DNA of 64,000 bases, taken from Aradus depressus. Taxonomy: Eukaryota > Arthropoda > Insecta > Hemiptera > Aradidae. A program made the position numbers and the translations under genes. Shown one piece after another: positions 1-11,784 of this stretch. Where the stretch lies: NCBI GenBank assembly GCA_963662175.1, contig OY759222.1, positions 9,111,222-9,175,221 on the forward strand, read 5' to 3'. Numbering within the stretch: the first letter of the stretch is position 1; each line of letters opens with the position of its first letter. The notes beneath the pieces were generated by a model that was given only the letters and a program-made list of their open reading frames with translations, was not told the DNA's origin and ran no database searches.

Positions 1-427
1 GAATGGCAGAACATTTACCCACTGAGCTAGGATGTCTGTTCTTCATACTTGACCGATTTGTGGGAAACAAAACTGGTCTTGGTCTAGTTCAACAGTTTCG
101 TTTAATATAAATAAGGAACATGCCAAAATCAAAGTCACAAAGTGACATGTGAAGACTGCATCGCATAGTATGGAGGATGTATTGTAATCGTGCGAAAATC
201 CGAGATCGAGGTTTCAACTGATTTTCACTTTACAAGGTCCCCTGAATACGTTTTGACCATTTTCACGATGATTTCTTTTCTTATGTCTGTGTGTGTGTAT
301 GTGATTGAAACCACAAAAACGATTGTAGCTATAAACTTGAAATTTGGAATGAAGGAGTCACATGTTCTAACTTAGGTCTGATTAGTATTAGTCGAGACTC
401 CTTTCCCCTCGGACCAAACTACATTGA
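1..427. other. unannotated, no gene seen
   Basis: AT-rich sequence with a short (GT)n run near 286-300. The 61-codon open frame here has no recognisable motif. Confidence 0.5.
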
Positions 428-588
428 TGGGATGTCAAGTGATGCCCCCGAGACTGTACCCATGAAAGAACCCCTACTCTAGGCCAATAAACCTGGGTTG
501 GCATAATTTACGACTCACATTTCGCTACATGTGTGCCCCTGTCGGGCTCATGTACATGGGAGCAACGAAAGAACTTTTTAAAGCCATA
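428..588 (+). mobile_element. SINE-A fragment (diverged subfamily)
   Basis: Body of the window's main SINE family, lacking the tRNA head: GGGATGTCAAGTGATG, CCCCTACTCTAGG and GTCGGGCTCATGT blocks in order. It has 'AATAAACCTGGGT' where the main type has 'AATAAAAATTTAGGGT'. Confidence 0.7.
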
Positions 589-593
589 ATAAA

Positions 594-814
594 CATGCCC
601 AGGGCTTAACTACGAGATGATATCGCTTACTAACAGAGCGCTCTATCGTCACTCTGGTGGACATGAGCCCGACTCTGCTGTGGCAGTCCTAAATTTTGCC
701 TACCCTAAATTTTTATTCACCTGGGATAGGGGTCTTCAACGAGTACCTGACATCGTACAGGCTCGGGACCATTGCTTAACGTCCCATCCGAAGGACGGCA
801 TGCTTAAGTTTATT
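594..814 (-). mobile_element. SINE-A, 3' body
   Basis: Reverse-oriented body and tail of SINE-A (CTCTGGTGGACATGAGCCCG, GAGTACCTGACATCGTACAG, CATCCGAAGGACGG). It lacks the tRNA head and lies next to an opposite-strand fragment. Confidence 0.85.
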
Positions 815-836
815 ATAATTATATGAACTGAACTAG

Positions 837-1314
837 GCTATATACATAATTGGCTAACAGTATCGATAAACTTACATCGATGAACGTTAGTCCATTTCTT
901 CAAACTGCTTATCGATCATTGTAACCTAATAACTATATAACCACAAATGTATCTTGTGATTTGTCGGTTTTCTTTCTTCAATTTTATGGCTTTCTCAATT
1001 TCATTGCTGCTCCTCTATAATAAATGAAATTATTTCACCAACTTATTGTGATCAAAGGTATATAGTTGAATAGATTGAATCTTCCTGATTACGCAGATTT
1101 TAATTGTATTTACCATTTCTATTATTTTTATTCTCAGTTTTTTGTCTAATAGCATGAATAAATATTAAAATGAGATACTGTTTATTTTTCGTTTTTATGT
1201 TTGCTGGCCTACTGGAAATTAGTACTCCTGAGTTTCCACGAGTTTCTCCTGTATGTTTTAACCTACATCTTTAACCACTGAATGTTCTGACATTTCCAGA
1301 AGACTTTAAGTTAA
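837..1314. other. unannotated AT-rich stretch upstream of ALG6
   Basis: No coding signal or repeat recognised. It should contain the end of a 5' intron or the promoter of ALG6. Confidence 0.4.
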
Positions 1315-1332
1315 TTTTCTTTTGTGTTGTAG
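1315..1332 (+). promoter_or_regulatory. splice acceptor just upstream of ALG6 start
   Basis: A T-rich tract ends in TAG at 1330-1332, 19 nt before the ATG. It breaks the upstream part of the open frame and implies a non-coding or very short coding first exon. I did not identify the matching donor. Confidence 0.6.
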
Positions 1333-1351
1333 TGCTAGAGCCTGGAGCGAG

Positions 1352-2818
1352 ATGGGCAGCAGCAACATCTGGGGCGGAGTGCTACTGAGCGTGCTGTTGC
1401 GATGGTCGGTGGGTCTCCACAGCTACTCTGGAGAGGGCAAGCCTCCCATGTTCGGAGACTATGAGGCCCAGCGGCACTGGATGGAGGTGACGGTCCACCT
1501 GCCGCTCTCCCAGTGGTACAACGAAGGTCCCTCCAACCCGCTCCAGTACTGGGGTCTCGACTATCCGCCCCTCACCGGCTACCACTCCTGGTTGGCTGGG
1601 CAGGCAGCTGTGAGACTGAACTCCTCTTGGGTGGCCCTCAACACGAGCCGCGGCTTGGAGTCGCCTCAACACAAGCTGTTCATGCGGACAACTGTCCTTA
1701 TTTCTGATCTTGTGACCTACCTCCCCGCCGTCGCTGCATACTCTAACCTTCATCCCAACACCAGATCTTCCACTCCTATCCTCCCAGAAGTGTTTGTCTT
1801 CCTTGTCTACCCAGGTCTCATCCTCATTGACCACGGCCACTTCCAGTACAATTGTGTCTCCCTGGGTTTGGCCCTATTCTCTTACCTGGCTCTAGCAACT
1901 GGCCATGACCTAATCGCTTCCATACTTTTCTGCCTTTCGATCTCTTACAAACAAATGCTCCTCTACTTCTCACTACCATTTTTCTTCTTTTTTCTAGGTC
2001 GATGCCATCAAATAAAAAAAAATTCGTTCATAAAAGCTTTTCGAAAACTATTTCTCATAACTTTAGTAGTTGCACTAACTTTCATCCTGACATGGCTGCC
2101 CGTTGCACAGACTATTCCTCAGCTGGCACAAGTCCTACACAGAGTATTCCCTTTGGCAAGAGGTATTTTCGAAGATAAAGTTTCCAACTTATGGTGCTTA
2201 CTTAACGTATTTTTCAAGTTTCGTAACTACCTTAATAACAACAATATGGCTGCATTATGCAGTTTGATCACTCTCATTATGACACTTCCCTCTTGCCTCC
2301 ATTTGACGTTTGCTCCGACACCACTTCGATTCACTTACAGCCTCGTCAATTCCTCTCTAGCATTTTTTCTATTTTCTTATCAAGTTCATGAGAAAACTAT
2401 ACTTATTCCTGCCCTGGCCGTCATGTTAATCTTCAAGAACGATCCTTTCCACGCCTACTGGTTCCTTCTAGTCTCTACATTTAGTATGTTCCCTTTATTA
2501 CAGAAGGACAACCTTATTATTCCCTTTGTAAGTCTTTCTATTATTTTCGTATTGTCAGTTAACATGTTGGAAAACTTCAAAGACTTGGAAATATTTTCCA
2601 AGTCTCGTCTTCTTCGATATATTCCTCTGTTGTACAAAGTATCCTTCCTACTATGGATACCTCTCTTCGCGGGTTCCATTTTCATTAAACCCCCTGTCAA
2701 ATACCCCGACTTATTCCCCCTCCTTATTTCTTGTTTTTCATCAGTTCATTTTTTATATTTTTGTATATATTTCAATTATGTTCAATTATTTCGACTGAAT
2801 AATAAAAAAGTTAGCTGA
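1352..2818 (+). CDS. ALG6: ALG6-type dolichyl-P-Glc:Man9GlcNAc2-PP-dolichol alpha-1,3-glucosyltransferase
   Basis: The 488-codon product adds the first glucose to the lipid-linked oligosaccharide in the ER membrane during N-glycan precursor synthesis (GT57 family). Visible family hallmarks are the luminal block FGDYEAQRHWMEVT near the N terminus, YWGLDYPPLT about 35 residues later, HKLFMRTT, HGHFQYN, then RGIFEDKVSNLW and SYQVHEK in the C-terminal half, with about ten hydrophobic spans throughout. The length fits eukaryotic ALG6. The reading frame opens upstream at TTG, but a splice acceptor (pyrimidine-rich, TTGTAG) ends at 1332, so the ATG at 1352 (MGSSNIWGG) is the likely start and a 5' UTR exon probably lies upstream. 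The CDS has no intron. The first ~400 nt are clearly more GC-rich than the rest. The alternative is ALG8, but the EDKV and HGHFQYN blocks fit ALG6 better. Confidence 0.95.
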   Translation: MGSSNIWGGVLLSVLLRWSVGLHSYSGEGKPPMFGDYEAQRHWMEVTVHLPLSQWYNEGPSNPLQYWGLDYPPLTGYHSWLAGQAAVRLNSSWVALNTSRGLESPQHKLFMRTTVLISDLVTYLPAVAAYSNLHPNTRSSTPILPEVFVFLVYPGLILIDHGHFQYNCVSLGLALFSYLALATGHDLIASILFCLSISYKQMLLYFSLPFFFFFLGRCHQIKKNSFIKAFRKLFLITLVVALTFILTWLPVAQTIPQLAQVLHRVFPLARGIFEDKVSNLWCLLNVFFKFRNYLNNNNMAALCSLITLIMTLPSCLHLTFAPTPLRFTYSLVNSSLAFFLFSYQVHEKTILIPALAVMLIFKNDPFHAYWFLLVSTFSMFPLLQKDNLIIPFVSLSIIFVLSVNMLENFKDLEIFSKSRLLRYIPLLYKVSFLLWIPLFAGSIFIKPPVKYPDLFPLLISCFSSVHFLYFCIYFNYVQLFRLNNKKVS

Positions 2819-2870
2819 TTTATTCTTCTTTCCTTTTTAACCCTTCATGATCATCTTATTTTGTATAATA

Positions 2871-3157
2871 GAGGGCGCCGGTAGCTCAGTGGTATGCGTG
2901 CTTGTCTTCTGAGCTCAAGATCGTGGGTTCGAAACCCGACCGAGGCCCTTAGTTTATTTCATCTGGGAGGTCGGACGTTAAGCCTGTACGATGTCAGATA
3001 CTCGTTAAAGACCCCTATCCTAGGTGAATAAAAATTTAGGGTAAGCAAAATTTAGGACTCCCACAGTAGAGTCGGGCTCATGTCCACCAGAGTGACGAAA
3101 GAGCGCTCTGTTAGTAGGCGATATGACCTCGTAGTTAAAGCCTGGGCATGTCATAAA
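2871..3157 (+). mobile_element. SINE-A, tRNA-headed copy
   Basis: Pol III A box-like TAGCTCAGTGG and B box GGGTTCGAAACCC in the head (2881-2945), then the SINE-A body with a ~25 bp internal deletion. It lies 53 bp after the ALG6 stop. Confidence 0.9.
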
Positions 3158-3211
3158 ACCTAATAAAATAATGTTACCTATTAGTGAAATAATAGAGAGT
3201 ATATTTAAATA

Positions 3212-3500
3212 GTTATTCATGAATTAACGATAAGGGTCTTATATAAAACGAATTTAGTCTGCCTGGATATGTGGTTGCTTCTGAAGTGCTTTCTGAGATC
3301 ATAGTAGCACTTGTTTGCCGCAAAGATTCTCTTCCTTATTTCAGTTTCGTTAACATTGTCTTGTGTAACTATGGAGCCCAAGTAGACAAACTCAGCGACC
3401 TTCTCAAATTTGTGGGGACCTATTTCAAGGGTCTCACCTTGAGTAGGCACTTCTCCAGTGACTATGTATTTGGTTTTAACTGTGTTCACATCAATAGTTG
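3212..3500 (-). mobile_element. non-LTR retrotransposon RT fragment (RTE-like)
   Basis: A ~90-residue open frame with EFVYLGSIVTQDNVNETEI, RKRI.AANKCYYDL and TKFVLYKTLI, typical of the C-terminal end of RT in RTE-like endonuclease/reverse transcriptases. It is truncated at both ends. Confidence 0.8.
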
Positions 3501-3504
3501 CTAG

Positions 3505-4640
3505 GTTGTAAAAACCAAAAAATGAATAGAAGAATATAAATGTAAGAAATATATTATTACGAGATAATGCTCTAAGGGGCGAAACTATAGTCGTGTAAAT
3601 GTTTTAACCAATATAGTGAAAATATGTGTATTCTTTCTTTTAGGATATATCCTTTCGAACAGATTTGAGAGAAAGATGGTGTGGTTTTCATGTTGGGTTT
3701 TCGGTCAGAAATTGTTATAAATAATCTAAAGAATTTCATCAGATTTAGGATAAAGAAAACAAAAAATACGATCCGTTAGTTGATAACATTTATGTACAGA
3801 CAAAGACATAATAATGTTTACAATGACAATGAATTTTATTATCTTTAATTTTTACAAATCCCTTCAGAATAACGTGAATATGTTAAGATATAAAAAAAAA
3901 AATATATATATATATATGAAGAAATAACTGAATATTGTTTTATAATTAAATAATTTTTTTTATTAGATAGGTTTTCAGATCTCTACTTTTAATATACTAA
4001 TAGATGTATTTTAAATGACAAAATTTAATATGTTTAGATGTGTAAGAGCTTATATGTAAAAGTTTTCGTGTTATTTTAAAAAATAAAGCAAAATACGCGA
4101 TAACGTTCCTTCACCTTATTACCTAAATTTCACATTTATAAGTTACCTCAGTTAATAATAAGAATATATAATACTTAAAATATCTACTTACTAGAATATT
4201 TAACTTTATCTATTTACAGTAATAATTACAATAGCTACAATGTAAAATTAACTAAAATAATATTAATTGTAAACAGTATATTATATCAAACCTCGGCTGG
4301 TTTAAAAAATAATAAAATGAAAATAAATAAATATTTTTCTATTTAGTATCAGGTGCTATCATTAGATTCTTGTGTATGTTATGGTAAGCTTTTTAAAAAT
4401 TAGCGAAGATCATATAAATATATGTTATATACTTTTCAGGAACAATTTGTGAATCACTAGCAACATATTTCCCCAGATCCAATTATCTATATAAATAAAT
4501 TTGTAATAAATTAAGTTTATATTCTCTCTAAACTGTCTCATTCCTTACTTATGAATGTGGACTTCGAAGTTCAAATATATAATTTAATATATATATATAT
4601 ATAATATTAATATATCATTTACTTTTTAAAAAAAACTTAA
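3505..4640. other. unannotated AT-rich stretch
   Basis: Very AT-rich, with (TA)n runs near 3900 and 4590. No gene or repeat family recognised. Confidence 0.5.
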
Positions 4641-4850
4641 ACAAGCCGTCCTTCGGATGGGACAGAGCCTGTACGATGTCAGGTAATCGTTAAGACCCCT
4701 ATTCTAGGTGAATAAAAATTTAGGGTAAGCAAAATTTAGAATTCCCATAGTAGAGTCAGGCTCATCAGGCCCATTAGATGTGACGAAAAAGCGCTCTGAT
4801 AGTAGCCGATATGACTTCGTAGTTAAAGCCCGGGCATGAGTCATAACTAT
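4641..4850 (+). mobile_element. SINE-A, headless
   Basis: Body from CCGTCCTTCGGATGGGAC to the tail GGGCATGAGTCATAA. No tRNA head. Confidence 0.85.
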
Positions 4851-4879
4851 AATTTCGTTCCGATAGGTGACACTTATTA

Positions 4880-5050
4880 GAGGTAGCGCGCTTGCCTACT
4901 GAGCTCAAGAGTATCTAGAAGGTAAAATATCTTAGAGCATGCCGTCCTTCAACATTTAGGATTCCCTTAATAGTCGGGCTCATGTCCACCAGAGTGAAGG
5001 AAGAGCTCTCTGACCTGATACATAACCCCAGGCATCAAAATAACTAACTA
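4880..5050 (+). mobile_element. SINE-A, internally deleted copy
   Basis: Partial head (CTTGCCTACTGAGCTCAAGA) joined to a shortened body with GTCGGGCTCATGTCCACCAG. The tail is ATAACTAACTA. Confidence 0.7.
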
Positions 5051-5149
5051 TACTATATTTTGTAAATATATTCATCCTCAAAAGTATTCAGTCCACAAAG
5101 AATTCTTTTTCTCGCTTATTGGAGTCAGGGGTCCGGAGAAGCATTAAAT

Positions 5150-5760
5150 TCCCTTGGTAACGAAACTTCAAATTTTAGATCGATTATGTATCTTCTTTCA
5201 TACTATTCTACATTTAGCTGGAGAAGTAAAAATACATAATTTATCAGATTTTATTCTGTCAGTAGAAAACCTCTCTGAGGTCTCTAGGCCATTGGCGCTT
5301 AAGGCGTCGTTAAGTGTGACAGAAGGGAGGATACGGTCTAGAGGATTAATGTGAGTACTAAAGGAGGAAAATAATTGTTTGTGCCTGGATTTAGCTAATT
5401 CAATGACAAAGGGAACTGGAGATCAGTACGAAGGATTTTGGATTGCAAAGACTGAATGCGCTGAAGACTGGAATCTCAGAAACCCATCAGTTCAAGTCCA
5501 TCAGTCCATATAGGTTTCAGTATTGCGTTATATATTAGTCGTTTCGTTCTCAGAGTTGATTTTGTTTTTTTGTCCAATTGTCTTAGTAACAGTTTGTATC
5601 GTATATTCATTTCCTGCCTTTTCAGTCTGATGTGAGTCTTACATGTCATTCGTTTGTCAAGTGTGAGGCCTAGGTAGGGAACATCGTTTTTTGAAGGAAT
5701 ACGATTGCTGTTAAGGAAGACGGAGGGCAAGTATATTTTTGCCGAAGAACGGAAAGTATG
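5150..5760 (-). mobile_element. Jockey-like non-LTR retrotransposon remnant
   Basis: 5730-5476 reads VPYLGLTLDKRMTCKTHIRL, ...LIYNAILKPIW, the conserved end of Jockey-clade RT. Broken frames continue to about 5150 (LQRIQSLQSKILR). Confidence 0.8.
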
Positions 5761-5984
5761 TGAACGGACTTATTGTCGTTCACTTTAATTCTCCACTGTG
5801 TATACCAAGATTGAAAAACCCTTACATACAATGAACATTATAAAAAAAAAATTGAATATAAAAAATAAATTCTGTAGATAGCCCCGTCACTAATACCCAC
5901 AAAGATTTTCTGAAAAATTGTAAATTGTTCTTATTCTTATTTTATTCAAAATACTTTTCAAAACAATATACCTAATATATATAT

Positions 5985-6640
5985 CATTACAGCATCACAT
6001 CACCCATCTATTTTTCGCCTCCTCGACAAATAGCAAACGTTTCAGGAAGCACTCCCATCATCAGTATCTTTCTTTTTTATAGAATATATTTATCGAGTAA
6101 GTTATTATGACTCATGCCCGGGCTTTAACTACGAGGTCATATCGCCCACTACCAGAGTGCTCTTTCGTCACTCTGGTGGACATGAGCCCGACTCTGCTGT
6201 GGGAGTCCTATATTTTGCCTGCCCAAAATTTTTATTCACCTAGGGTAGGGGTCTTTAACGAGTACCTGACATCGTACAGGCTCGGGACCATCGCTTAACA
6301 TCCCATCCGAAGGATGGCGTAATTAAGTTTATTTTACCTCCCAGATAGAATGAAATAAGGGCCTCGGCCGGGTTTCAAATCCACGACCTTGAGCTCAGAA
6401 GGCAAGCACGCATACCACTGAGCTACCGGCACTCCCATATTTATCGAGTTGACATCTATATTTAAAGACACTAAAACAGTATGTTCAGTAAAAAGAAGAT
6501 ACTGATTGATAGAAAGAATAGTTCTGATAGAAAGAACACGTGCATTATAGATACTGATGACGATTGTAATTGATATTTTTTGAGAAGGCAAACAATAAAT
6601 GGGAGAATTGCAGTAAATAATATATTATATATCAATTAAA
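5985..6640. mobile_element. fold-back element, hammerhead-like family 1, split by a SINE
   Basis: Inverted arms at about 5985-6085 and 6500-6640 related to copies at 9.8-10.1 kb and 58.0-58.4 kb. The left arm carries a hammerhead-like core on the - strand (6038-6064); the right-arm core is degenerate. SINE-A at 6099-6436 is inserted between the arms. Confidence 0.7.
6099..6436 (-). mobile_element. SINE-A full-length, 13-bp target duplication
   Basis: 338-bp copy with head, body and tail. It is flanked by ATATTTATCGAGT at 6086-6098 and 6437-6449, a perfect target-site duplication that fixes the element's ends and shows insertion by target-primed retrotransposition. Confidence 0.95.
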
Positions 6641-7061
6641 TTAAATATATGCGTGTCTTCAAAAGTAAACTACACTAAGTCACAACTATTATATTTTTCA
6701 GGAGAGCATTAAGATCTGTCTGGCTGTTTTCAACTTCATAGCGCCTACTTCCAACATTATTTGAATATCATTTCAAAACTTTTGCGGTAATTCATTCAAA
6801 AATTCACATATAATATTGTTTAGCTTCTAAACATATCGCAACAGTGTTACTTTAAACTCTCCCAAAATGAGATATAACAGCTAAGTATATTTCTGTAAAG
6901 AGATCAAAAAAATAAGATAAACTATATAAACACCTCATTTTTGGTTAAAGACATAGTGTAATATACCTTCTGAGGGATAGATATGTATAAATATATTTTT
7001 CGTGTTTGAAAAAAAAAAAAAAAAAATTGAAACAATATTGTAAATAATAACAAGATCAGTC

Positions 7062-7828
7062 ATTTTTGAGGGTTTCGTAGGTAAGCCAAGGCGTTGAAAA
7101 TAAACGCAAAGTTGCGATGAATATATTTAAAAAAAAATTGTTTTCCACAAAAATTCAATTGGGTTATCAAAGTAAAGGTATTGACACCCCAAAAATGAAC
7201 CAGAAGTTAGTTTTATTACACAATGCAACATGACGGCCATTGATGGCGCAAATGTGCCTCCAGAACGCATGGGTTTTCGCGTAGACGAAATTTGGAACGG
7301 GAAAATAGTAAGGTAACTCATAGGACAAATATATACATTTATGGAAGATCATGCGCCGAAAATATGCACACAATTGAGGCACATTAAAAAAAAAATTAAA
7401 GGTATTGAAGTCTTCAAACAAGAATTAGTTAAATTTTCCACAATTTCCAAAATGACAACCGTCAATGTGTCCATAAGTCATATAACACTTTTTATCCTAA
7501 AGTAATCAAATGTCATAAGTGTAATTTCATAGACAAAAGACAGAGAAAATACGTACAAGTCCATGAAAACTCCTGTACCAGATATATGTACAAAATTATT
7601 TTAAAAATTGCAAGACTATAGCATGAATCCCGGTTCTATTTCATTCACATTCTGAAAATGGCGATTAACAGGGTCGAAAAGCCTGCCAAGAGCCCTAACG
7701 CCTCCATTTTTCATTCTACACTGATCAAATTCAATATATAATTTTAGTTTGATAGGCCAAAGAGAGAAAACATCTTTAGGGAATAATCGCAAAATTGAAT
7801 GAATATGCACCTACGAAACCCTTCAATG
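7062..7828 (-). mobile_element. possible TIR transposon remnant
   Basis: AGGGTTTCGTAGGT near 7067 is repeated inverted near 7809. On the - strand a frame with WRHICAINGRHVAL resembles the DDE-region block (CIGAIDGKHV) of PIF/Harbinger-type transposases, but the match is short and frames are broken. Confidence 0.3.
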
Positions 7829-7859
7829 TGTGATTCGACCACACTTCTCTGTAATATTT

Positions 7860-8450
7860 CATGTCAACTGCCTGAACAGTGTATGAAGAGTATTACTAAA
7901 TAAGAAAACAACTAAAAACTAATGGGAATTGAAAAAAACAAGGATTTGAGGAGAAAGATGATACATTTTTTTAATATTAAATGAAAAATATAGTAGAGAA
8001 GAAATATATAAAAAGAAATAGAGCTGAACCAACTACTTTTTTACTTAACTTACACAATCTATTTATATTTTTTATTTGGACACTAAAACGTAGATTAAAA
8101 CAATTTATTAATCACCTACCACCCTTTATCTATATATATACACATACAATAAAAAATAATAAACGTAATTATACGATAAATATATATATTTTTAAATATA
8201 TCATTATATTCTAATTATATTCGCATAACGCTTTATGTGCTTTTCACAAGAGAAAAGTTAACCACTATTGCATTTTTCAATACAATAAATACAACAGGTT
8301 TGAGATTCTTTGAATATAGGAATCTTAAATAATGAAAAATTCAGTAAAATATATCGCATAGGGATAGTAGGTTGGTAAGAAAGTTTGATATGATTTGAAA
8401 TTACATGTCCTCTTTTCTGAGCACGGTGCGACAAATGTGTTGACAATGGA
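7860..8450. other. unannotated AT-rich stretch
   Basis: Only low-complexity open frames. Nothing recognised. Confidence 0.5.
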
Positions 8451-8459
8451 AGGATAAAG

Positions 8460-9050
8460 TTTGGGTGGGAGCCAGCGCTCAGATTATTTAGGAGTGTAGC
8501 GCACCCGGGTCCAGGAATGGAGCAGACTTTCTGGAGAGTAGATGTTCCTGGGGGGAGGATGCCATTGTTGGGGAATGGGATATGTTATCTCAAAAGGGGG
8601 GAGGAGCTTCAAATAATAGAAATTAGAACATCTGTATTATTATTGGATAGTCTAGCAAGCCGTTCATTGGGAATATCCAGGGAGATGTGCCGCGTCTGGA
8701 ACAAGTGGATTATAACCTTTTCCAGAAGTCATGGACAGAAAGAACCTCCTGTAGATAGTCGTAGATGTTCCTTGTTAAGGATGGGATACAAGATCCGTTG
8801 AACATATATAACAAAGGAGTGGACAGACATGGAGAAGACAAGATGGCAGGGCAGAGCTCACTTCCTGGCTAGATGCTCCGGGTAGTCAAATATAACATAT
8901 TTTCGGCAGAGACGACCACAGATTTCAGGTTGTACACCGGAAGCATTCTTAGATCTACCAAGGAAACTTGGAGACGTTTTTTATGAAAGGCTTCATACCC
9001 TCAGATCCAAGTAGGACGAGAAGATACACTAATGGGGAAGCCTAGTGCTT
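8460..9050 (+). mobile_element. possible R1-like retroelement remnant
   Basis: The stretch near 8820-8840 (GACAGACATGGAGAAGACAA) resembles the zinc-binding CDRCGED coding segment at about 17.39 kb. No intact frame. Confidence 0.25.
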
Positions 9051-9124
9051 TCAGGAGAGATAAAATCATTGAATACCAAGTCCCAAACAATATTCATAGG
9101 TCAAATAAAAATTATATTTTTTTG

Positions 9125-9214
9125 AATTTCGTCGAGGTATAGCGCGCCTGCCAGAATTTCGTCGAGGTATAGCGCGCCTGCCAGAATTTCGTCGAGGTAT
9201 AGCGCGCCTGCCAG
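9125..9214. repeat. three perfect copies of a 30-bp unit
   Basis: AATTTCGTCGAGG...CGCCTGCCAG, period 30, three identical copies. On the - strand it lies in an open frame (9410-9066) and gives the decapeptide SGRRAIPRRN three times. Confidence 0.95.
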
Positions 9215-9799
9215 AAATATTCAATGAGTACACACATTTGTCTGAGAATTTACTATTTTCAGTATTTCTCCAACTCACATCATCCTGTTTTACAAAATGA
9301 TACAAGAAGCTGGCTGGCACCTGAGTTCTCTCCAGGAAGAATCCTAGCCTATTATTTATTTCATTGTTCCTATATAAATAAGTAATGGTTTCATTAACCA
9401 AGCTGTTCATGTTGTAAGGTCATAAGTGTAAATTATTTGTTTGACATTTTTCATTCATGGTTGTAAGAATGAATGAGAACTTCATAGTTGCAAATTATGT
9501 AATACTAAGGGCTAACATTTGGCTTATTATTTTATTTATTTCAACATATATTATTACTTTTAATAGAATTATTAATTTTTTTTTTGATGCTATCAGCTTC
9601 TCCTTCCTTCTCTCTCTGGCTTTTCCTCCATCTTCTTCAGTTTATGAAGCCCAGCATTTATTTAATAAATTCATATTGTTTAAAGATGTATTTATATTAT
9701 ATACAAAAAAAACTACAAGTAAAAAAGCAATACCAAGTTGGTAATAGTCTTACTTAAATACAAACAATACAATCAAAACAAAAAAAATCTAGCAGTTCA

Positions 9800-10112
9800 C
9801 ATCAATCTATTTATTTTTTGCCTTTTCAAAAAATAGCAATTAGAAACGTTTCTGGAAGCACTACCATTACCAGTATCTATAATACATCACTATTCCTTCT
9901 GCCAATCAGAATCTTCTTTTTTGTAGAATATATTTATTGAATCGACTTCTGTACTTAAAAACTGTTTTAAACATAAATAAAGAAGACATTATAGATGCTG
10001 AAGATGGGAGTGCTTTCTGAAACGTTTGTAAATTGTTATTTTTTGGGAAGGTAAAAAATAAATAGAAGTGAGGCTGTAATGATATATTATAGGTGATTTA
10101 AGAATCCCCCCC
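9800..10112. mobile_element. fold-back element, hammerhead-like family 1
   Basis: Inverted arms with degenerate hammerhead-like cores at 9853-9885 (- strand) and 10008-10040 (+ strand). Confidence 0.65.
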
Positions 10113-10119
10113 GCACAAC

Positions 10120-11600
10120 CCAAAATGTAATAAAATATATTTTTTTAAATGTGGGAAATGTGTGAATTAAGAGAGCTTCATGGGATGCTGACCAACTTAT
10201 TGTTGCTTGACAAGAAGGATTTGTCTGCAGTTTTTTGATCCTCAACAACTTTTAGTCCAGGACGAACGATTCGTTTTCTACTGCAACTCAGCTAGGGGTG
10301 GGAGCCTTTATTCAGATCACATAACGTCCTTTGTCTTTTTTTTTTTTAAAAAAAAGTTCGGAACTCTATCCAAGGGGGAAAATATTCTCTCTCACCAAAC
10401 TATAAATCTGGGATTGAAAACTTGATTCAAAGTAGTGTACTGAGTAAAATAATTTATTTTTATTGAAAATAACGGGATTAAACTTTCTTACCAACCGTAT
10501 TTTCTATATACAAAATGACTCAGTAGCTAAAAAAAAAAAAAGTACGAAAACATTTGTACAAGCAACCGCAGAAATATTATTAATGTCCATAAGGAATGGC
10601 GTAATCAGGATGTTTTTGGTAGTAATACTACTGCATTCAGACAAATATTGAGCAGCACAGGGGTAGGAAGTGAACGAAGGTTTTGAAAAGAAAATGTTTA
10701 GAACACAGATATGAATTTATAAACAAATTCTGGTAAGCATTCATCTGACCCAACTTTAGGACCCTGAGATTTTGTGAGAACAATAGTACATGCATTCCAT
10801 TTCATGAGAACGCTACATCCAACATCGAGAAAAATTAAATTATATATTATAGTTATATTGAATAATACATTTAGATGCTTAAATTGCACATACAATATTG
10901 AAGATTTTAAAGCCCCTAAACGTTCAACATTTAGACATTAACGTTTCTAAACATTTTATACATTAGGAATTGAAATAAAGGATATTTAGTTAATGAAAAG
11001 AATTAAAATAAAAAATGCCAAAAAAAAAAAAATGAAAAAAACATTATTATTTTAATTATATTCATAATAACAAATAGTAATACGAAAAAAAAAGTATTAA
11101 TATCCTTAAAGAGGATAGGAAAAAATGTTGGTATTATTCTCTCGGGAGTGGCGGACATATAGACTGCGCCAAATGAGAGGGAGATGCGCAGAACATATCA
11201 GAAAAGTTGATAAGAGGAGTCGATAACTATTGTACACTCTCCTCACTGGTATCAGAATCAATGCTCTTCCCTTCTTTGTATTCGTCTCTTTTAGAGGGCC
11301 CTCATTGAATCAATGTTACCTGCAAATAAATAAATACAACGTTAATATTATTTTTAAAAAAAATGAAAACACACAGTATAGATTGTAAGTCCATGAGGTT
11401 AGTTCTAGATAAGGTGGGGGGAGTGGAGAGGGTGGCATTTTACAGGCTGTGCCAAAAACATTAACATTTCCTCTTTATACAAAAACAAAAATCAGTTTGT
11501 AGTTGAGGGATCAAACAGGAAGGTTAGTAGTTCCTTCACTAACCTCAAGGACCAACTTTAAATATTTTGTATATTCACTTGTAAAAATATAAAAAAACAC
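10120..11600. other. unannotated AT-rich stretch
   Basis: Several 60-70 codon open frames without recognisable domains, poly-A/T runs, no repeat family recognised. Confidence 0.5.
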
Positions 11601-11602
11601 AA

Positions 11603-11750
11603 GAGCATGCCGTCCTTCGGATGGGGCGGTAGTTAATATTTAGTAATCCAACAGTAGAGTCGGGCTCATGTCCACCAGAGCGACGAAAACTCTGGTAGTA
11701 GGCGATATGACCTCATAGTTAAAGCCCGGTCTTGAATCAAAATAACTAAC
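11603..11750 (+). mobile_element. SINE-A fragment
   Basis: Shortened body with CCGTCCTTCGGATGGGGC joined to GAGTCGGGCTCATGTCCACC. Tail AATAACTAAC. Confidence 0.8.
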
Positions 11751-11784
11751 TTATAAAAATATAGGTATGGAGAACCGTGAACAA

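Noticed and set aside
1382..1840. 152-codon - strand ORF over ALG6
   Set aside because: A shadow of the GC-rich ALG6 coding region in another frame.
2880..2946. Stand-alone tRNA genes at the tRNA-like heads
   Set aside because: A and B boxes are present, but the D-stem and acceptor pairing are poor and the same head is joined to the same body in many copies. They are SINE heads.
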